NCBI RefSeq assembly: GCF_014205165.1
Contig: NZ_JACHMZ010000001.1
Coordinates: forward strand, 1,276,001 to 1,340,000
Source of the DNA: Micromonospora carbonacea
Lineage (GTDB): Bacteria > Actinomycetota > Actinomycetes > Mycobacteriales > Micromonosporaceae
Reading direction: 5' to 3'
Length of the DNA stretch: 64,000 bases
Shown: positions 50,883 to 60,080 of the stretch, piece by piece
Layout of the letters: each line of letters begins with the position of its first letter
Numbering within the stretch: position 1 is the first letter of the stretch
The notes under the pieces: model-generated
Told to the model about the DNA's origin: nothing
The model's input: the letters and a program-made list of their open reading frames with translations, nothing else
Database searches by the model: none
Position numbers and translations under genes: made by a program

Positions 50883-52672
50883 CCACCATCCCCGCCGCCC
50901 CGGGCCCGGCCACCGTCGCCCCGGTCACCAAGGAGCCGACGCCGCCGCCGGGCCCGCGCCGCCGGCTGGCCGCCCGGTTCGCGGGGGGCACCGGCTCCCG
51001 CTGGTTCCCGTACGTGCTGGTCTTCCCGCTCGCGCTGGTCCTCTTCGGGTACGTCGTGCAGCCCATGTTCGCCACCTTCGCCGAGAGCGTCGGCGTGGAC
51101 GGGGTGGAGAACTACGGCAGCTTCCTCACCGGCGCCGGGGTGGCCCGGTCGTCGCTGGTCACCTCGCTGATCATCTCGGCGGCCAGCGTGCTGCTCTGCG
51201 GGATCGTCGGCGTGGCGATGGCGTTCCTGCTCAAGCGCTTCTCGTTCCCCGGCCGCAAGCTGATCGAGGCGATCATCCTGGTGCCGGCGGCCCTGCCGCC
51301 GCTGATCGGGGCGATCTCGTTCCAGCTCCTCTACAGCGAGACCGGCATCCTGCCGCGCGGCCTGCAACAGCTCTTCGGCGCGGAGAACCCGGTGCTGCCG
51401 TTCAGCGGCATCGCCGGGGTGCTGGTGGTGCACACGTTCACCATGTACCCGTACTTCTACCTCTCCGCCTCCGCCGCCCTCGGCGGGATGGACCCGTCGG
51501 TGGAGGAGGCCGCGTACAACCTGGGCGCCGGGCGGGTGCGGGTGTGGCGCACCGTGCTGCTGCCGATGCTCACCCCGGCGCTGGTGTCGGCGTCGCTGCT
51601 GGTGTTCATGACGTCGCTGGCGTCGTACACCGCCCCGCTGCTGTTCGGGGTGGACCAGACGATGACCATGCAGATCTACATCAACCGCACCAACGGCGAC
51701 CTGCCGATGGCGTCGACCTACGCCTCCGTGCTCGGCGTCGTCTCGGTGCTGTTCCTGCTCGGCATGCGCTGGTACGAGGGGCGGCGCAGCTACCGCTCCC
51801 AGTCCAAGGGCGTCGCCGCCCACCGGCGGGAGATCACCAATCCGCTCGGCCGCTGGCTCGCCCTGGCGGCGTCCCTGCTGGCCACGGCCGTGCTGCTCGC
51901 GCCGGTGGCGACGATCGCCCTGGTGGCGTTCTCCCGGGACGGCTCGTGGACCACCGAGGTCATCCCGGCGCGGTACACGACGCAGAACTTCGTCACGATC
52001 TTCGCGGAGCCGAGGGCGTTCCAGCCGATCCTCAACTCGCTCAAGATGAGCCTCATCGCCACCGTCGCCTGCGTCGTGGTCGGCGTGCTCATCGCGTACG
52101 CGGTGCGCCGGCTGGACTTCCGCGGCCGGGGCCTGCTGGACGTGGCGGTCATGCTGGCCTGGGCGCTGCCCGGCACGGTGGTGGCGATCAACCTGATCTC
52201 GGCGTTCAGCACCGGCAACGCGTTCAGCTTCGGGCAGGTGCTCATCGGCACCTTCTGGATCATGCCGCTGGCGTACTTCGTGCGGTTCCTGCCGCTGGTG
52301 TTCCGCTCCAGCTCGGCCGCCCTGGCGCAGCTCGACCCGTCGCTGGAGGAGGCCGCCCGCAACCTCGGGGCGTCCTGGTGGCGGGCGTTCCGCACGGTCA
52401 CCCTGCGGCTGATGCTGCCGGGCGTGCTGGCCGGCGCGCTGCTCGCCTTCGTGCACGGGGTCGGCGAGTTCGTCGCCTCGGTGCTCATCTACACCTCGGA
52501 GACCGCGCCCATCTCCGTGGAGATCAACAACCGGATGTACTCGTTCGAGGTCGGCACGGCCGCCGCGTACGGCATGCTCCAGGTGGTCCTGATCTTCGTG
52601 GTGATGGTGGTCTCCGGCCGCCTGGAGGGCGGCCGGCGCTCGACCCGGGAGGCAGCGCGATGGACGGCGTGA
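50879..52672 (+). CDS. ABC transporter permease, two permease domains fused (FbpB-like)
   Basis: 597 residues with about twelve membrane helices. Two binding-protein-dependent permease domains carry the EAA loops EEAAYNLGAGRVRVWRTVLL and EEAARNLGASWWRAFRTVTL. Such duplicated permeases are typical of the FbpB/AfuB iron-type importers and of related phosphonate/thiamine systems. GTG start overlaps the ATPase stop. The next gene starts 13 bp before its stop. Confidence 0.92.
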   Translation: MTTIPAAPGPATVAPVTKEPTPPPGPRRRLAARFAGGTGSRWFPYVLVFPLALVLFGYVVQPMFATFAESVGVDGVENYGSFLTGAGVARSSLVTSLIISAASVLLCGIVGVAMAFLLKRFSFPGRKLIEAIILVPAALPPLIGAISFQLLYSETGILPRGLQQLFGAENPVLPFSGIAGVLVVHTFTMYPYFYLSASAALGGMDPSVEEAAYNLGAGRVRVWRTVLLPMLTPALVSASLLVFMTSLASYTAPLLFGVDQTMTMQIYINRTNGDLPMASTYASVLGVVSVLFLLGMRWYEGRRSYRSQSKGVAAHRREITNPLGRWLALAASLLATAVLLAPVATIALVAFSRDGSWTTEVIPARYTTQNFVTIFAEPRAFQPILNSLKMSLIATVACVVVGVLIAYAVRRLDFRGRGLLDVAVMLAWALPGTVVAINLISAFSTGNAFSFGQVLIGTFWIMPLAYFVRFLPLVFRSSSAALAQLDPSLEEAARNLGASWWRAFRTVTLRLMLPGVLAGALLAFVHGVGEFVASVLIYTSETAPISVEINNRMYSFEVGTAAAYGMLQVVLIFVVMVVSGRLEGGRRSTREAARWTA

Positions 52673-53616
52673 CGACGACACCGGCCGGCGGCCACGTGGC
52701 CGAGTGGCTCGCCCACGGCGGGCTGGTCCCGGTCGCCCGGGTCCCCGGCGGGGAGCTGGCGGCGGTCGCCGCCGCGGCCGACTTCGCGGTGCTGCCGGTC
52801 GGCGCGGTCGAATGGCACGGCCCGCACCTGCCGCTGGGCACCGACCTGATCCTCGCCGAGGGCTTCGCCGCCGAGAGCGCGCAGGCCTCCGCAGACGGCG
52901 CGGCCCCGTCCGGCGGCGGGACCCCGGACGGGGCCGCGCCCCCGGCGGCGGGCCCGCGCGGGGTGCTCTTCCCCGCCGTCGCGTACGCCGCCTGCCCCGG
53001 CCAGACCCGGCCGTGGCCCGGCACCGTGGCGATCCGCCCGGAGGTCGCCGTCGGCTACCTCGCCGACGTGATCGAGGGCATCGTGGCGGCCGGCTTCCCC
53101 CGGCTGCTGATCGTCAACGGGCACGACGCCAACATGTCCACCGTCCGGGCCGCGATGGAGTGGGTGTCCGGCCGGCGCACCGCGAGCCTGCTGCTGGTCA
53201 ACTGGTTCCAGCTCGTCACCCCCGCCGAGACCACCGAGCTGTACGGGCCGCAGGTCTCCCGCGGCCACGGCGGCGCGTACGAGACGTCCGGGGTGCTCGG
53301 GTTCGACCCTGGCGCGGTCCGGCTCGGCGCGGTCGACGACCTTCCGCCGAAGCCGAAGCTGCCGGTGACCCACCCGTACGTGCTGGTGGAGTCCCGGCCC
53401 GACCCGTGGCAGGGCTGGTCCGGGCACGTGTCGCTGGCCGACGAGCCCGCCGGCCGGCGGGTACGCGAGCTGGCCGGGGCGCGGCTGCGGGAGGTCGTCG
53501 CCGCCTGGGTGGCCGCCGCCCCGCCCGCCCCGCCCACCGCCGACCCGCTGCCGGACTCGTCGGCCGGCGTCGGCCGGCTGCCCGACCCGCCGCCCGCCGA
53601 GGGGGAGTCGTCGTGA
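52660..53616 (+). CDS. Creatininase family metal-dependent amidohydrolase
   Basis: 318 residues. Family motifs are VLPVGAVEWHGPHLPLGTD, with metal ligands Glu/His, and LLIVNGHDANMS; a third cluster is SRGHGGAYETSGVLGFDP. Creatininase-family enzymes open cyclic amides or cleave formamide and peptide bonds (creatininase, ArfB of riboflavin/F420 synthesis, MftE). A Ser/Gly/Ala/Pro insert lies around residues 75-105, and the C-terminal tail is Pro-rich. The reaction here is unknown, but the operon suggests hydrolysis of an imported amide. Start at 52660 overlaps the permease by 13 bp; GGGAGG precedes it. Confidence 0.87.
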   Translation: MDGVTTTPAGGHVAEWLAHGGLVPVARVPGGELAAVAAAADFAVLPVGAVEWHGPHLPLGTDLILAEGFAAESAQASADGAAPSGGGTPDGAAPPAAGPRGVLFPAVAYAACPGQTRPWPGTVAIRPEVAVGYLADVIEGIVAAGFPRLLIVNGHDANMSTVRAAMEWVSGRRTASLLLVNWFQLVTPAETTELYGPQVSRGHGGAYETSGVLGFDPGAVRLGAVDDLPPKPKLPVTHPYVLVESRPDPWQGWSGHVSLADEPAGRRVRELAGARLREVVAAWVAAAPPAPPTADPLPDSSAGVGRLPDPPPAEGESS

Positions 53617-54575
53617 CCGTCGACCGGGGACTCGACATCGTCGACTTCCACCTGCACTTCCGCATCGCCGCCGACCCGACGATCCAGGCGTGCGAGCACG
53701 CCGCCGGGATGCACCCCGGCGGGGAGCACGAGCGGGCCGTCCGCGCCGCCGGCTCCGCCCCGTACGCGGCGCAGTGGCGGCGGGCGTGGGCCTTCGCCGA
53801 CCCGGAGCCCCCGGCGCCGCGCTGGGAGGACGAGGCGGACCGGTGGGCCGAGGAGCTGCGCCGGGTGAACGTGCGGCGGGCCGTGTTCGTCACCGGCGGC
53901 GGCAACGACACCGTCGCCGACGTCGTCGACCGCCACCCCGACCTGCTGCTCGGCCTCGCCCACCACGACCCCTACTCCCCGGGGGCCGCCGCCGAGCTGG
54001 AGCGCGCCGTCACCGAACGCGGCCTGCGCGGGCTGAAGCTGTTCGCCCCGCTGCTGCGCGGCCCCCTCGACCACGCCGACCTCGACCCGCTGTGGGCGAC
54101 CGCCCAGCGCCTCGGCGTGCCCGTGCTGATCCACATCGGGCACTACGGCAGCGCGGGCGGGCTGAGCTTCGGCCGGCACGGCGGCCCCGACGAGCTGGCC
54201 CGGATGGCCCGGCGCTTCCCCGAGCTGGCCGTGGTGGTGCCGCACTTCGGCGTCCAGCACGTGCAGGACCTCCTCTTCGCCGCCTGGGGGTGCCCGAACA
54301 TCCACGTCGACACGTCCGGCTCCAACCAGTGGGTGCGCTGGATGCCCTACAAGCTGACGCTGGAGGACCTGTTCCGGCGCTGCTACGAGACCATCGGCCC
54401 GCACCGCATCGTCTACGGCAGCGACTCGTCGTGGTTCCCGCGCGGCTACGTCACCCGCTACCTCGACGACCAGCTCCGCGTCTGCCACGAGCTGGGCCTG
54501 CCCGACGACCACCTGCGCGCGATCTTCGCCGGCAACGCCGAGCGCCTGCTCGGCCTGGACACCACGACCGGCTGA
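53613..54575 (+). CDS. Amidohydrolase-2 family TIM-barrel metal hydrolase
   Basis: 320 residues. Metal-site motifs are VDFHLHFRI near the N-terminus, HIGHYGSAGG, VVPHFGVQHVQ and YGSDSSWFPR with the catalytic aspartate. This is the Amidohydrolase_2 (ACMSD-like) group, which contains decarboxylases and C-N or lactone hydrolases. GTG start overlaps the creatininase-family stop (GTGA), so it is translationally coupled. Substrate unknown; together with the creatininase-like and lyase genes it suggests stepwise breakdown of a nitrogen-containing compound. Confidence 0.85.
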   Translation: MTVDRGLDIVDFHLHFRIAADPTIQACEHAAGMHPGGEHERAVRAAGSAPYAAQWRRAWAFADPEPPAPRWEDEADRWAEELRRVNVRRAVFVTGGGNDTVADVVDRHPDLLLGLAHHDPYSPGAAAELERAVTERGLRGLKLFAPLLRGPLDHADLDPLWATAQRLGVPVLIHIGHYGSAGGLSFGRHGGPDELARMARRFPELAVVVPHFGVQHVQDLLFAAWGCPNIHVDTSGSNQWVRWMPYKLTLEDLFRRCYETIGPHRIVYGSDSSWFPRGYVTRYLDDQLRVCHELGLPDDHLRAIFAGNAERLLGLDTTTG

Positions 54576-54649
54576 CGTCCCGGGCGCGGCGAGCGGCGTC
54601 GCGCCCGGCCCACGTTCGCGCCCGGCACCGGAAGGAAGCAGAGACCCTG

Positions 54650-56107
54650 ATGAGCACACCCGCGCTGACCACCTACCAGCGGCACCACCTGCGGCCCACG
54701 TACGACCACCACGTCGGGCGGCTCTTCCCGGCGATGGTGCGGGCCAGCCAGGCGCACGTGGTGATGCTGACCGAGCAGGGGCTGATCCCCGCCGAGCGGG
54801 GCGCCCGGCTGCTGCGCGGGCTGGCGGAGCTGCGCGCCGACACCAGCGCCGCGCCGCCGTTCGACGGCACCTTCGAGGACACGTACTACCTGCTGGAGAA
54901 GCGGCTGGCCGCCGCGTGCGGCGTGCCGGCGTCCGAGCTGGACGTGCAGATGGCCCGCAGCCGCAACGACCTCGACGCCGGGGTGTTCCGGATCCTGCTG
55001 CGCGACCAGCTCGTCGGCGTCCTCGACCGGGTGCTCGCCACCGGGGCCACCGCCCTGGCCGCCGCCGACCGGTACGCCGAGGTGGTGATCACCGGCTACA
55101 CCCACCGCCGGCCCGCCCAGCCCACCACGATCGGCCACGCCCTCGCCGGGTACGCCGAGGCCCTCGCCGGCGAGGCCGCCGCCTACGCCGACCTGATCGA
55201 CGCGCTCAACGTGTCGCCGCTGGGCTCCTGCGCGTTCGCCGGCACCGACCTGGACATCGACCCGGCCCGGGTGGCCGAGCTGCTCGGCTTCGCCGGCCTG
55301 GTCACCAACTCGTACGAGGCGGTGGCCGGCGCGGACCACCTGGTGCGGGTCGGCACCCTCAACGCGCAGGCCCTCGCCACCGGGGCGCGGCTGGCCCGCA
55401 CCCTGATGGACTGGCTGAGCTGGCGCTGGGTGACCACCCCCGGCGACTTCACCCAGGGCAGCAGCATCATGCCGCAGAAGCGCAACCCGGTGGTGCTGGA
55501 ACACCTCGTCTCGTACGCCGGGGCCACCGCCGCCGACGCCGCGAGCGTGCTCAACAACGTCGGCGCGGCCTGGTGGGAGGACTCCAACAACGCCACCACC
55601 GACGTGCAGGTGCGGCTCTGGGAGAGCAACGACCGCGCCGACCGGTTCTTCGCCCTGCTCGGCGGCTTCCTCGCCGAGATCGAGCCGCTGGAGCCCCCGT
55701 CGGCGGAGGAGATCGTCGCCTCCGGGGCCACCACCACCGCCGCCGCGGACGCGCTGACCCGGCACGGCGTGCCGTTCCGCGCGGCCCACTCCGTCGTCGG
55801 CCGGCTGGTCCGCGCCGGCGCGCCCGACACCTGGACCGCCGAGGGGGTCCGGGCGGCGGCGCAGGGCATCACCGACCGGCTCGACGACGACGCGGTCGCC
55901 GACCTGCTCGCCGCCGCCGTCCGCCCCGAGCTGGTGCTCGACCGGGCGCAGGTCGACGGCCCCGGCCGGTGCGCCGTCCGCAACCAGGTGGCCGCGCTGC
56001 GCAGCCGGTTCGACACCGTCGCCGGCCGGCTCGCCGCCGTACGGGCCCGGCTCGCCACCGCCGACGAGGCGCTCGACGCCGTCGCCGCCGAACGGGCCGC
56101 CCGGTGA
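54650..56107 (+). CDS. Argininosuccinate lyase / EDDS lyase-family C-N lyase
   Basis: 485 residues of the fumarase/aspartase superfamily. It has FEDTYYLLEKRL, MARSRNDLDAGVFRI, GYTHRRPAQPTTIGH, and the signature loop QGSSIMPQKRNPVVLEH with the catalytic serine. The N-terminal LWGGRF-like start of true argininosuccinate lyase is missing, and the gene lies in a transport/catabolic operon rather than with arginine genes. EDDS lyase, which splits ethylenediaminedisuccinate into fumarate and amine, is a known relative in this family. It probably eliminates fumarate or another acid from an aminocarboxylate. GGAAGGA precedes the ATG. Confidence 0.82.
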   Translation: MSTPALTTYQRHHLRPTYDHHVGRLFPAMVRASQAHVVMLTEQGLIPAERGARLLRGLAELRADTSAAPPFDGTFEDTYYLLEKRLAAACGVPASELDVQMARSRNDLDAGVFRILLRDQLVGVLDRVLATGATALAAADRYAEVVITGYTHRRPAQPTTIGHALAGYAEALAGEAAAYADLIDALNVSPLGSCAFAGTDLDIDPARVAELLGFAGLVTNSYEAVAGADHLVRVGTLNAQALATGARLARTLMDWLSWRWVTTPGDFTQGSSIMPQKRNPVVLEHLVSYAGATAADAASVLNNVGAAWWEDSNNATTDVQVRLWESNDRADRFFALLGGFLAEIEPLEPPSAEEIVASGATTTAAADALTRHGVPFRAAHSVVGRLVRAGAPDTWTAEGVRAAAQGITDRLDDDAVADLLAAAVRPELVLDRAQVDGPGRCAVRNQVAALRSRFDTVAGRLAAVRARLATADEALDAVAAERAAR

Positions 56108-56141
56108 GCGCGCGCGCCACCACGACCGAGGGGACCGGCCC

Positions 56142-57242
56142 GTGAACCTGCGACTGGACGGCCCCGCCACCCCGCTCGCCCCGCTGACCGGCGACGCGGA
56201 GGTGACCGACGGTGCGCGGGTGACCGGCGACGACGGCGTGCTGCTCGGCATCGACTTCGGCGGCACCAAGATGGCCGTCGGGGTCGCCGACGCGGCGGGC
56301 CGGCTGCTGGCCCGCGAGCGGGTGCCCACGTACGCCGAACGGGGTGCCCCGCAGGCCCTGGACCGCGCCCTGGAGCTGGCCGCGAAGCTGGTGGGGCAGG
56401 CCGGTGGGCCGCTCGTGGCGGCGGGCGTCGCCTCGCCCGGGGTGGTCCGGCCCGACGGCATCGACCTGGCCCCGAACGTGCCCGGCTGGGACCGGCTGCG
56501 GCTGGCCGACGCGGTGCGCGACCGGCTCGGCGCGCCCGTCGTCGCCGTCGACAACGACCTGAACGCCGCCGCCCTGGCCGAGTTGCGCCTCGGCGCGCTC
56601 CGCGACGCCGACCCCGGCCTGGTCGTCGGCATCGGCACCGGCGTCGCGGCGGCGCTCACCGTGCGCGGGGCCGTGCTGCCCGGCCACCACGGGGCGGCCG
56701 GCGAGATCGGGTACGCCGTGGCCGGTGGCCCCTGGCCCGGCACCATGCTGGAGCTGGACTTCTCCGGCCGGGCGCTGGACCGGCTCGCCGACGACCTCGG
56801 CGTGCCCGGGGCCGCCGCCGGGCTGGCCGCCGCCGCCGCCTCGCCCGGCCCGGCCCGGGACGCGCTGACCGCCCGCGTCGACGAGCTGGCCCGCCACCTG
56901 GTCACCTGCTGCCTGCTGGTCGACCCGCAGCGGGTGGTGCTGGTCGGCGGGGTGGCCGGCAGCGACCTGATCCGTGGCCTGCTCGTCGAGCGGCTCGCCG
57001 CCGTGCTGCCGTACCGGCCCGAGGTGGTGCTCTCCGGCTTCGCCGACGACGCCGCGCTGCTCGGCGCGGTCGTGCTGGCCCGCGAGGCGGTCCCGGTGAT
57101 CCCGGGGAGCCCGGCGGCTCCTGCGGTCCCGGCGGCTCCTGCGGTCCCGGCGGCTCCTGCGGTCCCGGGGAACCCGGCGGTCCCGGCGGCTCCTGCGGTC
57201 CCGGGGAACCCGGCGGTCCCGACGGCCCCGGCGGTCAGTTGA
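56142..57242 (+). CDS. ROK family protein (sugar kinase-like)
   Basis: 366 residues. It has the ATP phosphate-binding motif [25 protein letters not shown], candidate catalytic Asp in [27 protein letters not shown] and [11 protein letters not shown]. No DNA-binding domain precedes it, so a kinase of hexose or amino-sugar type is likely. The zinc motif CxCGxxGC is missing. The last 45 residues are Val-Pro-Ala-Ala-Pro repeats from an 18-bp DNA repeat. GTG start with GAGGGGA upstream. It is the last gene of the cluster, and its end overlaps the convergent lipoprotein gene by 8 bp. Confidence 0.85.
   Translation: MNLRLDGPATPLAPLTGDAEVTDGARVTGDDGVLLGIDFGGTKMAVGVADAAGRLLARERVPTYAERGAPQALDRALELAAKLVGQAGGPLVAAGVASPGVVRPDGIDLAPNVPGWDRLRLADAVRDRLGAPVVAVDNDLNAAALAELRLGALRDADPGLVVGIGTGVAAALTVRGAVLPGHHGAAGEIGYAVAGGPWPGTMLELDFSGRALDRLADDLGVPGAAAGLAAAAASPGPARDALTARVDELARHLVTCCLLVDPQRVVLVGGVAGSDLIRGLLVERLAAVLPYRPEVVLSGFADDAALLGAVVLAREAVPVIPGSPAAPAVPAAPAVPAAPAVPGNPAVPAAPAVPGNPAVPTAPAVS
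57112..57232. repeat. 18-bp tandem repeat encoding the C-terminus of the ROK kinase-like protein
   Basis: Repeats of GGCGGCTCCTGCGGTCCC and variants with GGGGAACCC. In frame they give PAAPAV and PGNPAV. Such simple repeats often vary in number between strains. Confidence 0.85.
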
Positions 57243-57870
57243 CCTGGAGCGTCCGCGTCGCCAGCTGGTAGGCCGGGAACATCGCCTCGAACTCGTCGGT
57301 GTCCATCCCGCCGAGGGTCAGCAGCACCGGCCCGCCGGCCGGGGTGTCCGCCACCAGCGCCCGCTGGCGGTTCGGGCCGCTGAGCTCGCTGCGTTGCAGG
57401 AACGTCGCCTCCGTCAGGTCCAGCGGGCCGCCCGGCACCCGCCGGTACTCGATCTCGCTGACCCGGCCGTAGTCGGCGAGGAACCCCTCCAGCGTGGCGC
57501 GGCCGTCCCCGGTGGACCCGTCGGCCGCCCACACCCGCAGGAAGCCCACACTGCCGGCGGGCTTCGCGTCGACCTCGCAGCGCAGCCGGGCCCCGCCCAG
57601 CGTGATCGTGGCCTCCTCCGCCACCGCCTCGGGGGTCCACCCGGCCGGCAGCGCGAACGTGACCGGCAGCTCGCACGGGCTGCCCGGCGCGCCGACGGTG
57701 ACGCCGGCCTCGGCGGGGGCCACCTCGTCGTACCAGGGCGGGCCCGTCACCACCGGCGACGGGCCGCCGCCCGCCGCCGCCCGCGTCCCGTCGTCGGCGC
57801 AGCCCGCCGCCGGCACCGTGCAGAGGACGGCCAGCAGGGCCGCCCCGATCCGTCGCAACACCGCTCGCAC
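57235..57870 (-). CDS. Putative lipoprotein, hypothetical
   Basis: About 211 residues from the GTG at 57870; the frame is open from a GTG at 57903, and a GTG at 57864 is also possible. The signal reads [21 protein letters not shown], with the lipid cysteine at the end. The mature part has [38 protein letters not shown] and [12 protein letters not shown]. It has two further cysteines and resembles LpqN/LpqT-type lipoproteins in general plan only. Function unknown. Convergent with the ROK kinase gene, with an 8-bp overlap. Confidence 0.7.
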   Translation of the reverse strand: MRAVLRRIGAALLAVLCTVPAAGCADDGTRAAAGGGPSPVVTGPPWYDEVAPAEAGVTVGAPGSPCELPVTFALPAGWTPEAVAEEATITLGGARLRCEVDAKPAGSVGFLRVWAADGSTGDGRATLEGFLADYGRVSEIEYRRVPGGPLDLTEATFLQRSELSGPNRQRALVADTPAGGPVLLTLGGMDTDEFEAMFPAYQLATRTLQVN

Positions 57871-58093
57871 ATCCCCCGTGGTCGTCCACACCGCCCGGTC
57901 CACCCCGGACGGGCCGATGGATGGTAACGGTGGGTGGTCAGGCTGGTCGGTGGCGGGGCGGCGCGCGTGACGGTGAGTCGTCTCGGCGGGGCCGGCGGCT
58001 TGGCGGTGTCGGTGTGGCGTGGTCGGCGGTCAGGCGGTAGCGGTGTGGTGCTGTGGTCGGCGGCTTGGCGGTGGCGGTGCGGTGTGTCGGCGG

Positions 58094-58810
58094 TCAGGCG
58101 GTGGCGGGGCGGTGGGCGCGCAGCATCAGCGACACCCCCGGCAGCGCCCGTACCGGCAGGTGCCGCTCGGCGGTGACGACAGCCCGCAACCCCAGGTTGA
58201 CCAGCGGGTTCAGCTCGTTCAAGTCGCTGCCGGTGGACGAGCGCCGCCGCCACGCCGCGACCGGGCGCAGCAGCACGTTCCAGCTCCACAGCTCGTCGAC
58301 GACCAGCCCGGCCTTCTCCACCACGGCCCGTAGCGACGCCCGGTCGTAGCGGCGGACGTGGCCGACCGCCACGTCGTGCGCCGACCACAGCGCCATGTCG
58401 GCCGGCACGGCGATCAGCGCCACGCCCCCGGGCCGCAGCGTGCGGCGGATCTCGGCGGCGGCCAGGTGGTCCTCGTCGAAGTGCTCCAGGATGTCGAACG
58501 CGGTGACCAGGCCCAGGCTCGCCGACGGCAGCGGCAGATGCCGGGCGTCGGCCCGGATCACGTCGAGCCCGCGTTCCCGGGCCACCCCGGCGCCCTCCGC
58601 GCTGTATTCCAGCGCCACCGGCCGCCAACCGTGTGCCCGCAGCACCCGCGTGTTGCCGCCGCCCGCCGCGCCGACGTCGAGCGCCCGCCCGGGGACGTGG
58701 CCGGCGGCGGCCAACCGGCGCAGCGCCCGGGCCAGCAGGACCCGCCGCTCCCGGTACCACCAGTGGGTGTCCTCCAGAGCGGCGAGCTTGCGGATCTCGG
58801 TCGCTTCCAC
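58094..58810 (-). CDS. Class I SAM-dependent methyltransferase
   Basis: 238 residues. SAM-binding motif I is ALDVGAAGGGNTRVL, then VALEYSAEGAGVARERGL, RADARHLPLP (motif II region), and FDILEHFDEDHLAAAEIRRT with the Methyltransf_11 pattern LRPGGVALIAVP. The N-terminal helix ALEDTHWWYRERR is common in methyltransferases next to GT2 genes that act on glycolipids or polyketide sugars. Substrate unknown. Transcribed alone; upstream is a long non-coding region. Confidence 0.88.
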   Translation of the reverse strand: MEATEIRKLAALEDTHWWYRERRVLLARALRRLAAAGHVPGRALDVGAAGGGNTRVLRAHGWRPVALEYSAEGAGVARERGLDVIRADARHLPLPSASLGLVTAFDILEHFDEDHLAAAEIRRTLRPGGVALIAVPADMALWSAHDVAVGHVRRYDRASLRAVVEKAGLVVDELWSWNVLLRPVAAWRRRSSTGSDLNELNPLVNLGLRAVVTAERHLPVRALPGVSLMLRAHRPATA

Positions 58811-59786
58811 GGCATGCTCCTAGCGCGATCTCGGCGAACCTCACCCTAGACGAGCACCCCCGAACCCAGAACCCAACGCCCCGCACCCGCCCCGCCCCGC
58901 ACCCGCCCCGCCCCGCGCCGGCCCGCCCCGCCCCGCGCCGTGCTGCCCCGCCCCGCGCCGTGCTGCCCCGCGCCCGCGCTGCCCCGTGCCCGCCCGCCGC
59001 GCGCGCCGATCTTGCACTTTGGGCCCCACGAATGGGCGTTTCGCCCCATTGGTCGGGGCCGCAACTGCAAGATCGGCGCGGGGAGGCGCCCCGCCCGTCG
59101 GCCAGCGTCTCCTTCCCGGGGGCGTGTCCGGTGCGGCGCGGCTGGGGCGGGGGAAGAGTGCCGTGATCGTCTGTCGTTTTCGGAGACGACACGCCGCCGG
59201 CCGTCTCCGCAGTCAGCAGACGATCATGGTCGGTGGTGGGGGATCCTGCCCGTTCTGTTGCCCGGGTGTCCTGGAGCGGCGCGCCGTGTCGGAGGTGCTC
59301 CGGTTGGGGGCGGATCGGGTTCGTGTGTTTGGGTCGACTCTCGGCTCCCGGTCTGTGCCGACCTGCCTCGGGTGGGTCGGGGCGGCAACGCGAGCAGCGC
59401 GTTCGCATTCGGGGCGTGGCGGGGCGCTACGGTGCCGGGCGCTTCTGGGCGGGGCAGCGGCTGGACCCGTTCGGGGCGGTGCCGATGCAGTCGCCGAACG
59501 TCGCGGGACTGGCTCGCCGGCCAACCGGATACGCGGCGAGACGGTTCCTGGTTCGTCAGCTCTGCGCAGGCCGTTGCTTGAGGCGAGTCATCGGGGCCAT
59601 CGGAGCCAGATGATGGCGGCGATGAGGACGAAGCTGGATCGGTAGAGGGATGCGCGCCGCCCCGCGCACCGTCCGGCTCCGGCAGCACCGGCGCGATCAC
59701 CGCCCCCCTCAGCAGCGCCGTCTGCCAACGCCTGCGCCGCCGAAATCGGATGCGCGGCGCAGGCGGGGGGTGGGAGGGTGCCGGGC
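58811..59786. repeat. Long non-coding stretch with the second copy of the ~300-bp element
   Basis: A C-rich tract (58880-59000) with repeated CCCCGCGCCGTGCTG leads to the inverted repeat with arms 59007-59017 (CGATCTTGCAC) and 59065-59075, then GGAGACGACACGCCGCC at about 59180 and a CGTCTCCGC block. This is the same order as at 1.7-2.1 kb. The remainder to 59786 has no convincing gene on either strand; open frames there are Arg/Gly/Ala-rich and have no ribosome site. Confidence 0.7.
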
Positions 59787-60005
59787 GTGGCAGAGGCGCA
59801 GGGATTCGCGTACGCCGAACGGGCGGACGGCACGGTGGTGATCACGCACCACGGGCGGGTCGCCGGGACGCTGCGGGGCGGCCGGGCGGCGCAGTTCCTC
59901 GCCGAGGTCGGCGACGACCCGCAGCTGGTGATGGCCAGGTGGACGGGCAACTACCGCCGGGGCAACGAACGGCAGGCGCGCCGGCACCCTCGCAACCGCC
60001 CCTAG
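59787..60005 (+). CDS. Small conserved hypothetical protein
   Basis: 72 residues from the GTG at 59787 (GGAGG nine bases upstream); a GTG at 59778 gives three more. The sequence GFAYAERADGTVVITHHGRV and TLRGGRAAQFLAEV, with WTGNYRRGNERQ near the end, is a well-ordered basic protein of a type I have seen annotated as hypothetical in actinobacteria. It may be a small nucleic-acid-binding protein judging by the basic end. Short, without domain; reasonably likely to be real. Confidence 0.65.
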   Translation: MAEAQGFAYAERADGTVVITHHGRVAGTLRGGRAAQFLAEVGDDPQLVMARWTGNYRRGNERQARRHPRNRP

Positions 60006-60080
60006 CGCTCCCGGTTGCGCCCGGATGCGAAGCCGGTGCCGCCGCGCACCCGGTCACGGTCGGGTGCACGGCGGCGGGGC

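Noticed and set aside
54650..56107. Calling this gene argH
   Set aside because: The operon is catabolic/transport and the N-terminal argininosuccinate lyase signature is absent; a family-level name is safer.
54458..57889. Long minus-strand frame across the lyase and ROK kinase genes
   Set aside because: Only its far end overlaps the real lipoprotein region, in another frame; the rest is antisense shadow.
59213..59645. Several 100-200 codon frames on both strands in the gap before the small conserved gene
   Set aside because: No ribosome sites, atypical Arg/Ala/Gly composition and mutual overlap; the region shares repeat blocks with 1.7-2.1 kb instead.
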